From DAOVVL01 sp965603095 (GTDB lineage: Bacteria; Pseudomonadota; Alphaproteobacteria; Rhodospirillales; Magnetovibrionaceae): a stretch of 11,863 nt of DNA. The notes beneath the pieces were generated by a model. That model did no database searches and was not told where the DNA came from. It saw only the letters and a program-made list of their open reading frames with translations. The stretch is from assembly GCA_965603095.1 (NCBI GenBank), contig CBFDBQ010000055.1, forward strand, positions 1 to 11,863, read 5' to 3'. Below, in pieces: positions 1-6,614 of the stretch (the stretch's first letter is position 1; each line of letters starts with the position of its first letter). The position numbers were made by a program, and so were the translations under genes.

Positions 1-53
1 CGGAATTCCCAGAAGGCGCCTTTTATGGTTCAACCCACATACAATGGAAAAAA

Positions 54-130
54 TGGTGGGCCCGGCAGGACTCGAACCTGCGACCAGACCGTTATGAGCG
101 GCCGGCTCTAACCAGCTGAGCTACAGGCCC
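54..130 (-). tRNA. tRNA-Ile2 (anticodon CAT, lysidine type)
   Basis: Read on the minus strand, a full cloverleaf folds. The 7-bp acceptor stem pairs GGGCCTG with CGGGCCC. The D stem is GCTC/GAGC, the anticodon stem GGCCG/CGGTC with loop CTCATAA (anticodon CAT), and the T stem GCAGG/CCTGC with loop TTCGAGT. The discriminator is A and CCA is encoded (54-56). CAT can be elongator Met, initiator Met or Ile2. A fully paired acceptor end excludes the usual initiator. Pairs C4-G69 and C5-G68 are those recognised by TilS on tRNA-Ile2, whereas E. coli elongator tRNA-Met has U4-A69 and A5-U68. I therefore infer that C34 is converted to lysidine and the tRNA reads AUA codons. A run of six T follows directly after CCA on the transcribed strand (48-53). 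It lies downstream of rpoD on the same strand, so co-transcription is possible. Confidence 0.93.
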
Positions 131-135
131 ACCGT

Positions 136-163
136 GGGTGCCGGAACACTTTTGTCCGGCCCC
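136..163 (-). terminator. GC-rich hairpin between rpoD and the tRNA
   Basis: In the minus-strand transcript GCCGGA (155-160) pairs with TCCGGC (140-145) across a 9-nt loop. The stem is extended by GGG/CCC past a single bulged A, giving about 9 pairs. It lies between the rpoD stop and the tRNA, ending 5 nt before the mature tRNA 5' end. No U-tract follows, so this may be a weak or factor-assisted terminator of rpoD, or a spacer for processing of an rpoD-tRNA transcript. The hairpin is seen; its role is inferred. Confidence 0.45.
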
Positions 164-186
164 AATATTGTTTTAGTTACCCTGCA

Positions 187-2577
187 TTAATAGTCAAGGA
201 AACTACGCAGTTTACGCGAGCGCGAAGGATGTTTGAGCTTGCGCAAGGCTTTGGCTTCGATTTGGCGAATACGTTCACGGGTTACGCTAAACTGTTGGCC
301 GACCTCTTCTAACGTGTGGTCGGTGTTCATGCCGATACCAAAACGCATACGCAACACGCGTTCTTCACGTGGCGTCAGGCTAGCAAGTACCCGGGTTGTG
401 GTTTCGCGCAGGTTGCCATGAATGGCGGCGTCCAATGGCTGAACCGCATTTTTGTCTTCGATGAAATCACCCAGATGGCTATCTTCTTCGTCACCAATTG
501 GGGTTTCAAGGCTAATGGGTTCCTTGGCAATTTTTAAAACCTTGCGCACTTTTTCCAGCGGCATAGAAAGCCGTACCGCCAATTCTTCGGGCATTGGTTC
601 GCGCCCAATTTCATGCAGCATTTGGCGGCTGGTGCGAACCAGCTTGTTTATGGTTTCAATCATGTGCACCGGAATACGAATTGTCCGGGCCTGATCGGCG
701 ATGGAACGGGTTATTGCTTGGCGTATCCACCATGTCGCATAAGTTGAGAATTTATAACCACGGCGATATTCAAATTTATCAACCGCCTTCATCAAACCAA
801 TGTTGCCTTCCTGAATAAGGTCAAGGAATTGCAAGCCACGGTTGGTGTATTTTTTGGCAATGGAAATAACCAAACGAAGGTTGGCTTCGATCATTTCTTT
901 TTTAGCTTTGGCGGCTTCGCGTTCGCCTTTTTGCACGGTCGAAACAATACGTTTAAATTCACCAACTGGCAGGCCAGCATCGTTGGCTATTTTGCCAATA
1001 GCCTGTCTGATTTCGATTATTTCGTCTGAATGTTTTTCAACAAATTTTTCCCAGCCCTTGCCCGGCAATTTTGCAACGCCAGCCAACCAACGTGGGTCAA
1101 GCTCATTTCCGGTGTAGGCTTCTAAAAATACCTCGCGCTTAACGCGGGATTTTACCGCCATGCGCAAAAGCTTGCCTTCAAGGCCCAGCAACGCACGGTT
1201 AAGGCCGTAAAGCTGATCCATCAACTGTTCGATGCGCGGGTTATTAAGATGAACTGCTTCCATCATCTCGATTAGCTCACGCCTAAGGTTGCCATAACGG
1301 GTTTCTTGTGCCGCAGATATGGTTTCGCCCTTGTGCAGTTCTTCAAGACGTTTTTCCTGAAGCTTGTGTAGCTTTTTATAAGTCTTGGCGATTTTTTCAA
1401 ATGTTTCGATAACAACCGGCGTTAGCTGTGCTTCCATAGCCGCCAATGACAAGTTGGTATCTGCTTCGTCATCTTCTTCGTCGGCTTTTTCGTCATCGGT
1501 TTTAGGGGTGCCGTCGGGTTTTAAATCGGATGTTAGTTTATTTGCCTCTATTAACTGCGCGGGCTTTCTTAATACGCTGGCAGATTTATCACGCCTAGCT
1601 GCTAGGCCTTCTTTTTCGGCTTTTACCGCGGCAATAGAATTATCCGGTTGTTGGCCGGGGCCACCGCCATATGTGGCATCAAGATCAATAATATCGCGTA
1701 GCAATAGTTCGCTGGAAACAAGCGCATCATGCCACGTTACAATAGCGCGAATGGTAAGCGGGCTTTCGCAAATTCCGCCAATCATCATTTCACGGCCAGC
1801 CTCGATACGTTTGGCAATGGCAATTTCGCCTTCACGCGATAGCAATTCAACCGAGCCCATTTCACGCAAATACATACGAACCGGATCATCGGTGCGTCCG
1901 GCATCACTTTCACCGACATTGCCTGCGGCTTTGCCCTCACTGGTGTCATCGTCTTTGTTTTCTTTGCCTTCTTGTGCATCTTCGCCGTCTTCGTTTTCGA
2001 CAACGCTAATGCCCATTTCAGAAAGCTGGCTCATGGTGTCTTCTATTTGTTCGGACGTTACCTGGTCCTGTGGCATGGCCGCATTCAATTCGTCATAGGT
2101 GACGAAGCCGCGGGTTTTGCCAAGTTTGATTATTTTTTTGATGCTCGCATCAAAGCTATCGAGAAGCGGATCATCGCCATCTTCGCGGGCGCTTTTAGCA
2201 TCTTTGTCGCCCTTGATTTTGGCTTTGAGCCTGGCTTTGGTTTCGGCCAACGTTAGGGCTTTGACCTTGGCCTTGGCCTTTGGGGTTTTTGCGGTTTTGG
2301 TCTTTGGGGTTTTTGCGGTGGTTTTTGCTTTTGCCTTGGTTTTTGCTTTAGGCGCAACTTTCTTTTTAACCGCAACCTTTTTCTTGGGTTGTGCTTTTGC
2401 CTTTGCTTTGACTTTTACTTTTGTCTTTGCCTTAGGTTTTGCCTTTGCTTTAACTTTTGCTTTGGGCTTTGCTTTGGCTTTTGCCTTTACCTTGGATTTG
2501 GCTTTTACCTTTGTTTTGGTTTTTGCCTTTACCTTGGTTTTTGCTTTTGTTTTGGTTTTAGTTTTCTTAGCTGCCAT
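187..2577 (-). CDS. rpoD: RNA polymerase primary sigma factor RpoD with Lys-rich N-terminal tail
   Basis: This is the housekeeping sigma-70 factor, 796 aa, which directs RNA polymerase to -35/-10 promoters. Residues 1-125 are a Lys/Ala/Thr/Val/Pro low-complexity tail. Region 1.1 follows at about 136-190 (DPLLDSFDASIKKIIKLG, then TRGFVTYDELN). An acidic linker spans about 191-230 and region 1.2 about 230-262 (DDPVRMYLREMG). The non-conserved insert runs to about 545 and contains a second acidic stretch near 360-373. Region 2 spans about 560-636, including EANLRLVISIAKKYTNRG and the FSTYATWWIRQA core. Region 3 spans about 637-715. Region 4 has its helix-turn-helix near 764-782 (VTRERIRQIEAKALRKL). 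The body is typical; the tail is not. The ATG is the only in-frame Met before region 1.1, but its Shine-Dalgarno (AAGG) is 13 nt away. An in-frame TTG at residue 110 (2248-2250) is an alternative start lacking an obvious Shine-Dalgarno. rpoD follows dnaG by 144 bp and probably shares its operon. Confidence 0.97.
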   Translation of the reverse strand: MAAKKTKTKTKAKTKVKAKTKTKVKAKSKVKAKAKAKPKAKVKAKAKPKAKTKVKVKAKAKAQPKKKVAVKKKVAPKAKTKAKAKTTAKTPKTKTAKTPKAKAKVKALTLAETKARLKAKIKGDKDAKSAREDGDDPLLDSFDASIKKIIKLGKTRGFVTYDELNAAMPQDQVTSEQIEDTMSQLSEMGISVVENEDGEDAQEGKENKDDDTSEGKAAGNVGESDAGRTDDPVRMYLREMGSVELLSREGEIAIAKRIEAGREMMIGGICESPLTIRAIVTWHDALVSSELLLRDIIDLDATYGGGPGQQPDNSIAAVKAEKEGLAARRDKSASVLRKPAQLIEANKLTSDLKPDGTPKTDDEKADEEDDEADTNLSLAAMEAQLTPVVIETFEKIAKTYKKLHKLQEKRLEELHKGETISAAQETRYGNLRRELIEMMEAVHLNNPRIEQLMDQLYGLNRALLGLEGKLLRMAVKSRVKREVFLEAYTGNELDPRWLAGVAKLPGKGWEKFVEKHSDEIIEIRQAIGKIANDAGLPVGEFKRIVSTVQKGEREAAKAKKEMIEANLRLVISIAKKYTNRGLQFLDLIQEGNIGLMKAVDKFEYRRGYKFSTYATWWIRQAITRSIADQARTIRIPVHMIETINKLVRTSRQMLHEIGREPMPEELAVRLSMPLEKVRKVLKIAKEPISLETPIGDEEDSHLGDFIEDKNAVQPLDAAIHGNLRETTTRVLASLTPREERVLRMRFGIGMNTDHTLEEVGQQFSVTRERIRQIEAKALRKLKHPSRSRKLRSFLDY
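2217..2568 (-). repeat. Low-complexity tract encoding the Lys-x-Lys tail of RpoD
   Basis: About 350 bp of degenerate 6-base periodicity (one Lys codon plus one Ala/Thr/Val/Pro/Ser codon) encodes RpoD residues 4 to about 120. On the plus strand it reads as T-rich units such as ttttgccttt. Lys codons mix AAA and AAG, and the alternating Ala, Val and Thr codons also vary at the third base. The tract is therefore not a fresh perfect repeat; the amino-acid pattern is kept while the DNA has drifted. Confidence 0.85.
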
Positions 2578-2606
2578 ATGCCGTATTAGACCTTTTCCGC
2601 TTTAGC

Positions 2607-2638
2607 CCTCTAGCCTTACCGCTTGGCAAAGCTAGGGG
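2607..2638 (-). promoter_or_regulatory. Extended hairpin in the rpoD 5' leader
   Basis: In the minus-strand transcript a stem of about 13 pairs forms around the loop AAGC. It includes CTAGC/GCTAG and TTGCC/GGTAA, with two G-U pairs and one A-C mismatch. It ends about 29 nt before the rpoD ATG. No U-run follows, so it is not a standard terminator. In E. coli the dnaG-rpoD junction is an RNA processing site; a similar role, or a stabilising cap on an rpoD transcript, is inference. Confidence 0.5.
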
Positions 2639-2678
2639 TGCGGCCACAATGTTTAAAAAACAAAAACATATGCGGCCA
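2639..2678. repeat. Direct repeats TGCGGCCA upstream of rpoD
   Basis: TGCGGCCA occurs at 2639-2646 and again at 2671-2678, 32 bp apart start to start (about three helical turns). An inverted pair, aatgttt at 2648-2654 and aaacatt at 2678-2684, overlaps them. This lies in the dnaG-rpoD gap, where a regulator site or an internal rpoD promoter could sit. I see no good -35/-10 pair here, so function is unproven and chance is possible. Confidence 0.3.
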
Positions 2679-2721
2679 AACATTCAAACCGTGGCTAGGT
2701 TTTTAAACCCTACCCCGGTGC

Positions 2722-4617
2722 TCATTTGGCGTTTTTGGTCACCGCGCCGTATTCCTGAGTTTTGAGAATGCGGATACGCTCTAAGGCTTCCGCTGTGTTC
2801 TCTGCAGCTAGCAGCTGCTGTGCTTCCAGGATTTCGGCCTGCAGGTCCGATTGCCGATATTTTGCGTGCGCCTCTTCCCAACTCTCTAACGCTGCCTCGT
2901 TATCCGCTTCTTCACGTACAATAGAGACGTTTACAAATCGTTTGGAACCCAAGAGTTCGTCGAGGATTTCCGCATAACCGCTTTGCCTGAGATGGGCCTT
3001 TATGCCACTGGCGTCAAGGCCTTGTTCCCCGGACAGTGTCTTTAGAGCTTCCTGCCTGAGCTTGTCAAGCTCAGAGGATAAAAAGGTAACAGTTCCCAGT
3101 CTTTCACAGACAGAATCGAAGATTTCCGGATGTATTATCAAATTGGCAATCATGGTCTCTTCGAGCATGCGGGTAGCCGGAACTTTGGCTTGTTTTATGG
3201 CGTTTATGCCCTCACCCGGGGCAAAAACCCCATGTTTTTGCCTATATTTTTGTAATGATGGCTTTACCCACTGGCTGGTTTTATAGCCTGCTTTGCTGCC
3301 AGTTTTGGCGCTCTGACGGTCATTTTGCCCCCTCTGGCTACTGGCCCAGATACGGTCTTTGAAGCTGGAAAGAAAATGTGACCTCAGCGTCGGGTCTTCT
3401 ATGGCCCGGGCGTGGTCTTCTAGGCGTTTTTGTAATGCGCCCCGGCCTTCGGGTGTGGTGATATCGGACTGACCCGCCTCCATTTGCCACAATATATCTG
3501 ATAGGGGGTTAGCCGCCGAAATAACGGCGCCAAGTGCCTTTGGCCCCTCTTTTCTGATTAATGTGTCAGGATCTTCACCCGCTGGTAATATTGCAAATTT
3601 CAAACCCAGCCCGGGTCGAATAATTGTTAACGCCCGCGTGGCCGCACGCGCCATGGCCCGTTGGCCGGCATTATCGCCATCAAAACAAAGAACCGGCTCG
3701 GGAACTATTTTCCAAAGCTCTAGCATTTGTTCTTCGGTCAAGGCCGTTCCCAACGGTGCCACCGCGGCGGTAAAGCCCGCCTGATGAAGGGCGATTACAT
3801 CCATGTAACCTTCGGAAACAATTAATGGCTGGCCCGAGCGAGCCGCACTTTGTGCTTTTTCCATGGCGTAAAGAAGACTGCCTTTGTGAAACAAATCTGT
3901 TTCCGGGCTGTTTAAATACTTGGCCGCTTTTTTGGCATCGGCACTGGCGCTTTCCAAAACCCGGCCGCCAAACGCCACGACGCGGCCACGACGGTCTAGT
4001 ATGGGAAACATTACCCGGCCCCTGAATCTGTCATAGGGATCGCGAGATTTATCATCGGGCTGGATAATAAGGCCGGCACCTAAAAGCATTTCATCGGTAA
4101 TTCCCTGCGGGCCAAGCGCCGCCTTGATGCCGTCTCGTCTATCGGGGGAAAAACCAATTCGAAATTCACCAATGATTTTATCGGACAGCCCGCGTTGGCG
4201 CAGATAGTTCATTGCCTCAGCACCAACCGGTTGTGATAGCTGGTTTTGAAAATAATTAGCCGCGGCCTCGGTTGCATCGTAAAGGGTTTTGCGCCGTTCT
4301 TCCCGGGCACGGTCTTCGGGGCGTTCTTCGGGAATGGTAAGGCCCGCTTCACCCGCCAGCTTTTCAACTGCTTCTCTGAAACTAAGACCTTCGGTTTCCA
4401 TTAAAAAATCAAAAACCGAACCGTGGGCGCCGCAACCAAAACAATGATAAAAACCTTTGCCTTCGTTGACGGTGAAGCTTGGGGTTTTTTCTTTATGAAA
4501 CGGGCACAGGCCAGAATGTTCGTGGCCTTTTTTGCTCAGGCGCACGTTACGCCCCACCACATCGGCAAGGCCGATACGGGTTCTTATTTCGTCAAGAAAC
4601 TGGGATGGAATAGCCAT
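2722..4617 (-). CDS. dnaG: DNA primase DnaG
   Basis: DnaG makes RNA primers at the replication fork, acting with the DnaB helicase. The protein is 631 aa, normal for the family. The N-terminal CHC2 zinc-binding domain covers about 1-100, with ligands C38, H41, C59 and C62 (LCPFHKEKTPSF and HCFGCGAHG). The RNA-polymerase core follows at about 120-370, with the basic motif RFRGRVMFPI (197-206) and KYLNSPET (233-240). The TOPRIM metal site has E269 (SEGYMDV) and D313/D315 (FDGDNAG). The C-terminal helicase-binding region spans about 430-631 and is less conserved, as usual. The ATG start leaves the usual short N-terminus before the zinc motif. The gene follows yqeY by 69 bp and precedes rpoD by 144 bp on the same strand. 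Confidence 0.98.
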   Translation of the reverse strand: MAIPSQFLDEIRTRIGLADVVGRNVRLSKKGHEHSGLCPFHKEKTPSFTVNEGKGFYHCFGCGAHGSVFDFLMETEGLSFREAVEKLAGEAGLTIPEERPEDRAREERRKTLYDATEAAANYFQNQLSQPVGAEAMNYLRQRGLSDKIIGEFRIGFSPDRRDGIKAALGPQGITDEMLLGAGLIIQPDDKSRDPYDRFRGRVMFPILDRRGRVVAFGGRVLESASADAKKAAKYLNSPETDLFHKGSLLYAMEKAQSAARSGQPLIVSEGYMDVIALHQAGFTAAVAPLGTALTEEQMLELWKIVPEPVLCFDGDNAGQRAMARAATRALTIIRPGLGLKFAILPAGEDPDTLIRKEGPKALGAVISAANPLSDILWQMEAGQSDITTPEGRGALQKRLEDHARAIEDPTLRSHFLSSFKDRIWASSQRGQNDRQSAKTGSKAGYKTSQWVKPSLQKYRQKHGVFAPGEGINAIKQAKVPATRMLEETMIANLIIHPEIFDSVCERLGTVTFLSSELDKLRQEALKTLSGEQGLDASGIKAHLRQSGYAEILDELLGSKRFVNVSIVREEADNEAALESWEEAHAKYRQSDLQAEILEAQQLLAAENTAEALERIRILKTQEYGAVTKNAK

Positions 4618-4686
4618 TTATATTATGCCATCTATAATTACGCTTAGACACAAACTTAGAATTATGGGCCGAATCCTGACAATAAA

Positions 4687-5145
4687 CTAAACGCCAAGAA
4701 TATCCTTAACCATGCCCGATGCCTTGGAAAAATCCATGGAGCCGGCGTGGCGCTCTTTTAATGTGGCCATGACCTTGCCCATGTCTTTCATGGATGATGC
4801 TTCAAGCTCGGCAACAATGACTTTTACGGCGGCAATTGCAGATGCTTCATCCATTTGTTCCGGCATAAAGCCTTCTATTACGCCTATTTCGGATGCTTCT
4901 TTGTCGGCCAGTTCTTGGCGGCCGCCTTTTTCATACATTTCGATGCTATCGCGACGTTGTTTTATCATGCCTTGCATAAGCGACAGAATTTCATCATCGG
5001 TGATGCCATCCATATTGCCCTTTGGCCGGGCGGCTATGTCGCGGTCTTTCAATGCGGCCTGAATAAGACGAATTGTTGAAGTTGTGGGTGCGTCTTTGCT
5101 CTTCATTGCGATTTTAAGGGTTTCGGACAACTTGGTGCGGAGCAT
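4687..5145 (-). CDS. GatB/YqeY domain protein
   Basis: This 152-aa, highly helical protein matches the YqeY family throughout: an N-terminal MLRTKLSETLKIAMKSKD, then TSTIRLIQAALKDRD, then a middle segment with EILSLMQGMIKQRRDSIEMY, and a C-terminal part ending KASGMVKDILG. The domain is shared with the C-terminal tRNA-binding tail of the GatB subunit of Glu-tRNA/Asp-tRNA amidotransferase. The free-standing protein's exact job is not settled, though tRNA binding is a fair inference. The ATG start is backed by GAGGGA (5151-5156), 5 nt upstream. It is the first gene of a yqeY-dnaG-rpoD unit, the place held by rpsU in E. coli, and is divergent from carA. Confidence 0.93.
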   Translation of the reverse strand: MLRTKLSETLKIAMKSKDAPTTSTIRLIQAALKDRDIAARPKGNMDGITDDEILSLMQGMIKQRRDSIEMYEKGGRQELADKEASEIGVIEGFMPEQMDEASAIAAVKVIVAELEASSMKDMGKVMATLKERHAGSMDFSKASGMVKDILGV

Positions 5146-5206
5146 TGGTATCCCTCGTTAGTTGTTTGTGTGTTGGTGCCTAAAGTTTTTGCCGACTCGG
5201 GGTCTT

Positions 5207-5212
5207 AGTATA
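5207..5212 (-). promoter_or_regulatory. Possible -10 box for the yqeY-dnaG-rpoD unit
   Basis: TATACT on the minus strand lies 61 bp upstream of the yqeY start and matches the -10 consensus at five of six positions. No convincing -35 is found 16-18 bp upstream. It is the best candidate I see in this intergenic region for this strand, but it is weak. Confidence 0.3.
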
Positions 5213-5321
5213 TGCCCCTTTGCAGAAAGACGGGAGGATAGCGAAAAAGGTACTTGAAAGCAAACACCAACCACAAAATAAGTGATTGAAAATAAACAAT
5301 AATTTTTAATTTATAGGGGTC

Positions 5322-5350
5322 TTGACTGAATTAAAACTATGCCTTAATAC
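5322..5350 (+). promoter_or_regulatory. Sigma-70-type promoter of carAB
   Basis: TTGACT (5322-5327) and TAATAC (5345-5350) are separated by exactly 17 bp, each one or two bases from consensus. Transcription would start near 5357, giving a leader of about 45 nt before carA. The promoter lies in an AT-rich part of the divergent region. Confidence 0.7.
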
Positions 5351-5355
5351 CACCC

Positions 5356-5377
5356 AAACCAACGGCTTTTGGTTTTT
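5356..5377 (+). promoter_or_regulatory. Small hairpin plus T-run in the carA leader
   Basis: AAACCAA (5356-5362) pairs perfectly with TTGGTTT (5369-5375) around a 6-nt loop, and T bases continue to 5377. It sits right at the predicted transcript start, between promoter and Shine-Dalgarno. The stem is AT-rich (two G-C pairs), so attenuation is only a possibility. It could instead affect stability or start-site choice. Confidence 0.3.
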
Positions 5378-5401
5378 GAAAAGCTTTAGGAACACCCAAA
5401 T

Positions 5402-6610
5402 ATGGCAAAAGCGCACAAAGAAAACGCCCCTTCCGATGAAGGGACGATTCTTTCCTCACGCCCAGACGGCTGTAATGCGGCCATAGTTCTGGCCAGTGGC
5501 GAAGTTTTCTGGGGCCGGGGTGCGGGCAGCATGGGCGTTGCGGTGGGTGAAGTTTGTTTCAATACCGCCATGACCGGATACCAAGAAACCCTGTCCGACC
5601 CATCATACGCCGGACAAATAATAACATTTACCTTCCCCCATATTGGCAACATCGGCACCAACGCCCAAGACATTGAAACCGACAAACCAGCCGTGCGCGG
5701 ATGTATTTTACGCGCCGATATTACCGAGCCCGCCAACTGGCGTTCTGGCCAGCATTTAGATACTTGGTTAAATGAAAATAATTTGGTTGCCATAACGGGG
5801 GTTGATACCCGGGCGCTCACCCGGCGCATCCGTGATGGCGGCGCACCCAACGGGGCCATAATTCATCTTTCCCATGATGAGGCAGCCGACATAAACCCGG
5901 CAACCCTACGCATGATGGCAAAAGACTGGCCATCGTTAGAGGGCCAAGACCTAGCCAAAGAAGTATCCTGCACCGAACCATATAAATGGGATGAAAGCCG
6001 TTGGGCATTGGGTTCGGGTTACGGCAAACAAACCAAGCCGCGCTTCGAAGTGGTGGCGGTTGATTTTGGCGCCAAGAAAAATATTCTTCGTTGCCTAGCC
6101 AGTGCCGGATGCAACGTCACGGTAGTGCCGGGAAATACACCAGCCGACGAAATATTAAAAATGAAACCGGACGGGGTGTTTCTTTCCAACGGCCCCGGTG
6201 ACCCGGCGGCAACGGGGCAATATGCCGTGCCCATGATAAATGCGGTGCTAGAAAGCGGAACCCCATTGTTTGGAATATGCTTGGGCCATCAAATGCTGGC
6301 TTTAGCATTAGGCGCAAGCACGCAAAAAATGCACATGGGCCACCGTGGTGCCAACCATCCGGTAAAAGATTTAGAATCTGGCCGGGTTGAAATCACGTCG
6401 CAAAACCACGGCTTTGTGGTTATGGGTGAAACTTTGCCAGACGGCGTAACTGAAACCCATACATCGTTATTTGATGGAACCCTCGAAGGAATAAAGCTCG
6501 AAGGCAAACCAGCATTTAGTGTGCAACACCACCCGGAAGCCAGCCCCGGCCCGGAAGACAGCCATTACCTGTTTGATAGGTTTGTTAAGATGATGGAAGA
6601 AAAAAAATAA
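5402..6610 (+). CDS. carA: Carbamoyl-phosphate synthase small (glutaminase) subunit
   Basis: CarA hydrolyses glutamine and passes ammonia through a tunnel to CarB, for carbamoyl phosphate used in pyrimidine and arginine synthesis. The protein is 402 aa. The N-terminal CPSase small domain covers about 20-160, with VCFNTAMTGYQETLSDPSYA and the motif GVDTRALTRRIRD. The class I glutamine amidotransferase domain spans about 215-398. It carries the nucleophile C293 (FGICLGHQML), the oxyanion region LSNGPGDPA, and the catalytic H377 and E379 (HHPEASPGPED). All catalytic residues are present. The start is ATG with AGGA (5388-5391) 10 nt upstream. A short variable N-terminal extension of about 20 residues precedes the conserved domain. 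The gene is followed 4 bp later by carB in the same operon. Confidence 0.99.
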   Translation: MAKAHKENAPSDEGTILSSRPDGCNAAIVLASGEVFWGRGAGSMGVAVGEVCFNTAMTGYQETLSDPSYAGQIITFTFPHIGNIGTNAQDIETDKPAVRGCILRADITEPANWRSGQHLDTWLNENNLVAITGVDTRALTRRIRDGGAPNGAIIHLSHDEAADINPATLRMMAKDWPSLEGQDLAKEVSCTEPYKWDESRWALGSGYGKQTKPRFEVVAVDFGAKKNILRCLASAGCNVTVVPGNTPADEILKMKPDGVFLSNGPGDPAATGQYAVPMINAVLESGTPLFGICLGHQMLALALGASTQKMHMGHRGANHPVKDLESGRVEITSQNHGFVVMGETLPDGVTETHTSLFDGTLEGIKLEGKPAFSVQHHPEASPGPEDSHYLFDRFVKMMEEKK

Positions 6611-6614
6611 GCCC

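Noticed and set aside
13..22. 10-bp palindrome AAGGCGCCTT near the left edge
   Set aside because: Too short to form a hairpin with a loop; no gene on either side within the window that it could be tied to, so no terminator call is made.
1385..2098. 237-codon open frame on the plus strand, antisense to rpoD
   Set aside because: It lies wholly inside rpoD, is Ser-rich without a recognisable domain, and is explained by the reverse complement of rpoD codons.
2099..2605. 168-codon plus-strand frame giving a very hydrophobic Phe/Leu/Ala protein that looks membrane-like
   Set aside because: It is the mirror of the Lys-rich RpoD tail: Lys codons AAA/AAG read backwards as Phe/Leu. No Shine-Dalgarno or family match supports it.
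5199..5323. GGGGTCTT occurring twice (5199-5206 and 5316-5323) in the yqeY-carA gap
   Set aside because: An 8-base match in a 256-bp region could be chance, and the copies sit differently relative to the promoters.
5339..5347. Possible leader peptide before carA
   Set aside because: The ATG at 5339 is followed by one codon and a stop, and it lies upstream of the predicted transcript start.
5386..5859. 157-codon minus-strand frame over the start of carA
   Set aside because: Antisense shadow of a conserved gene; no family features.
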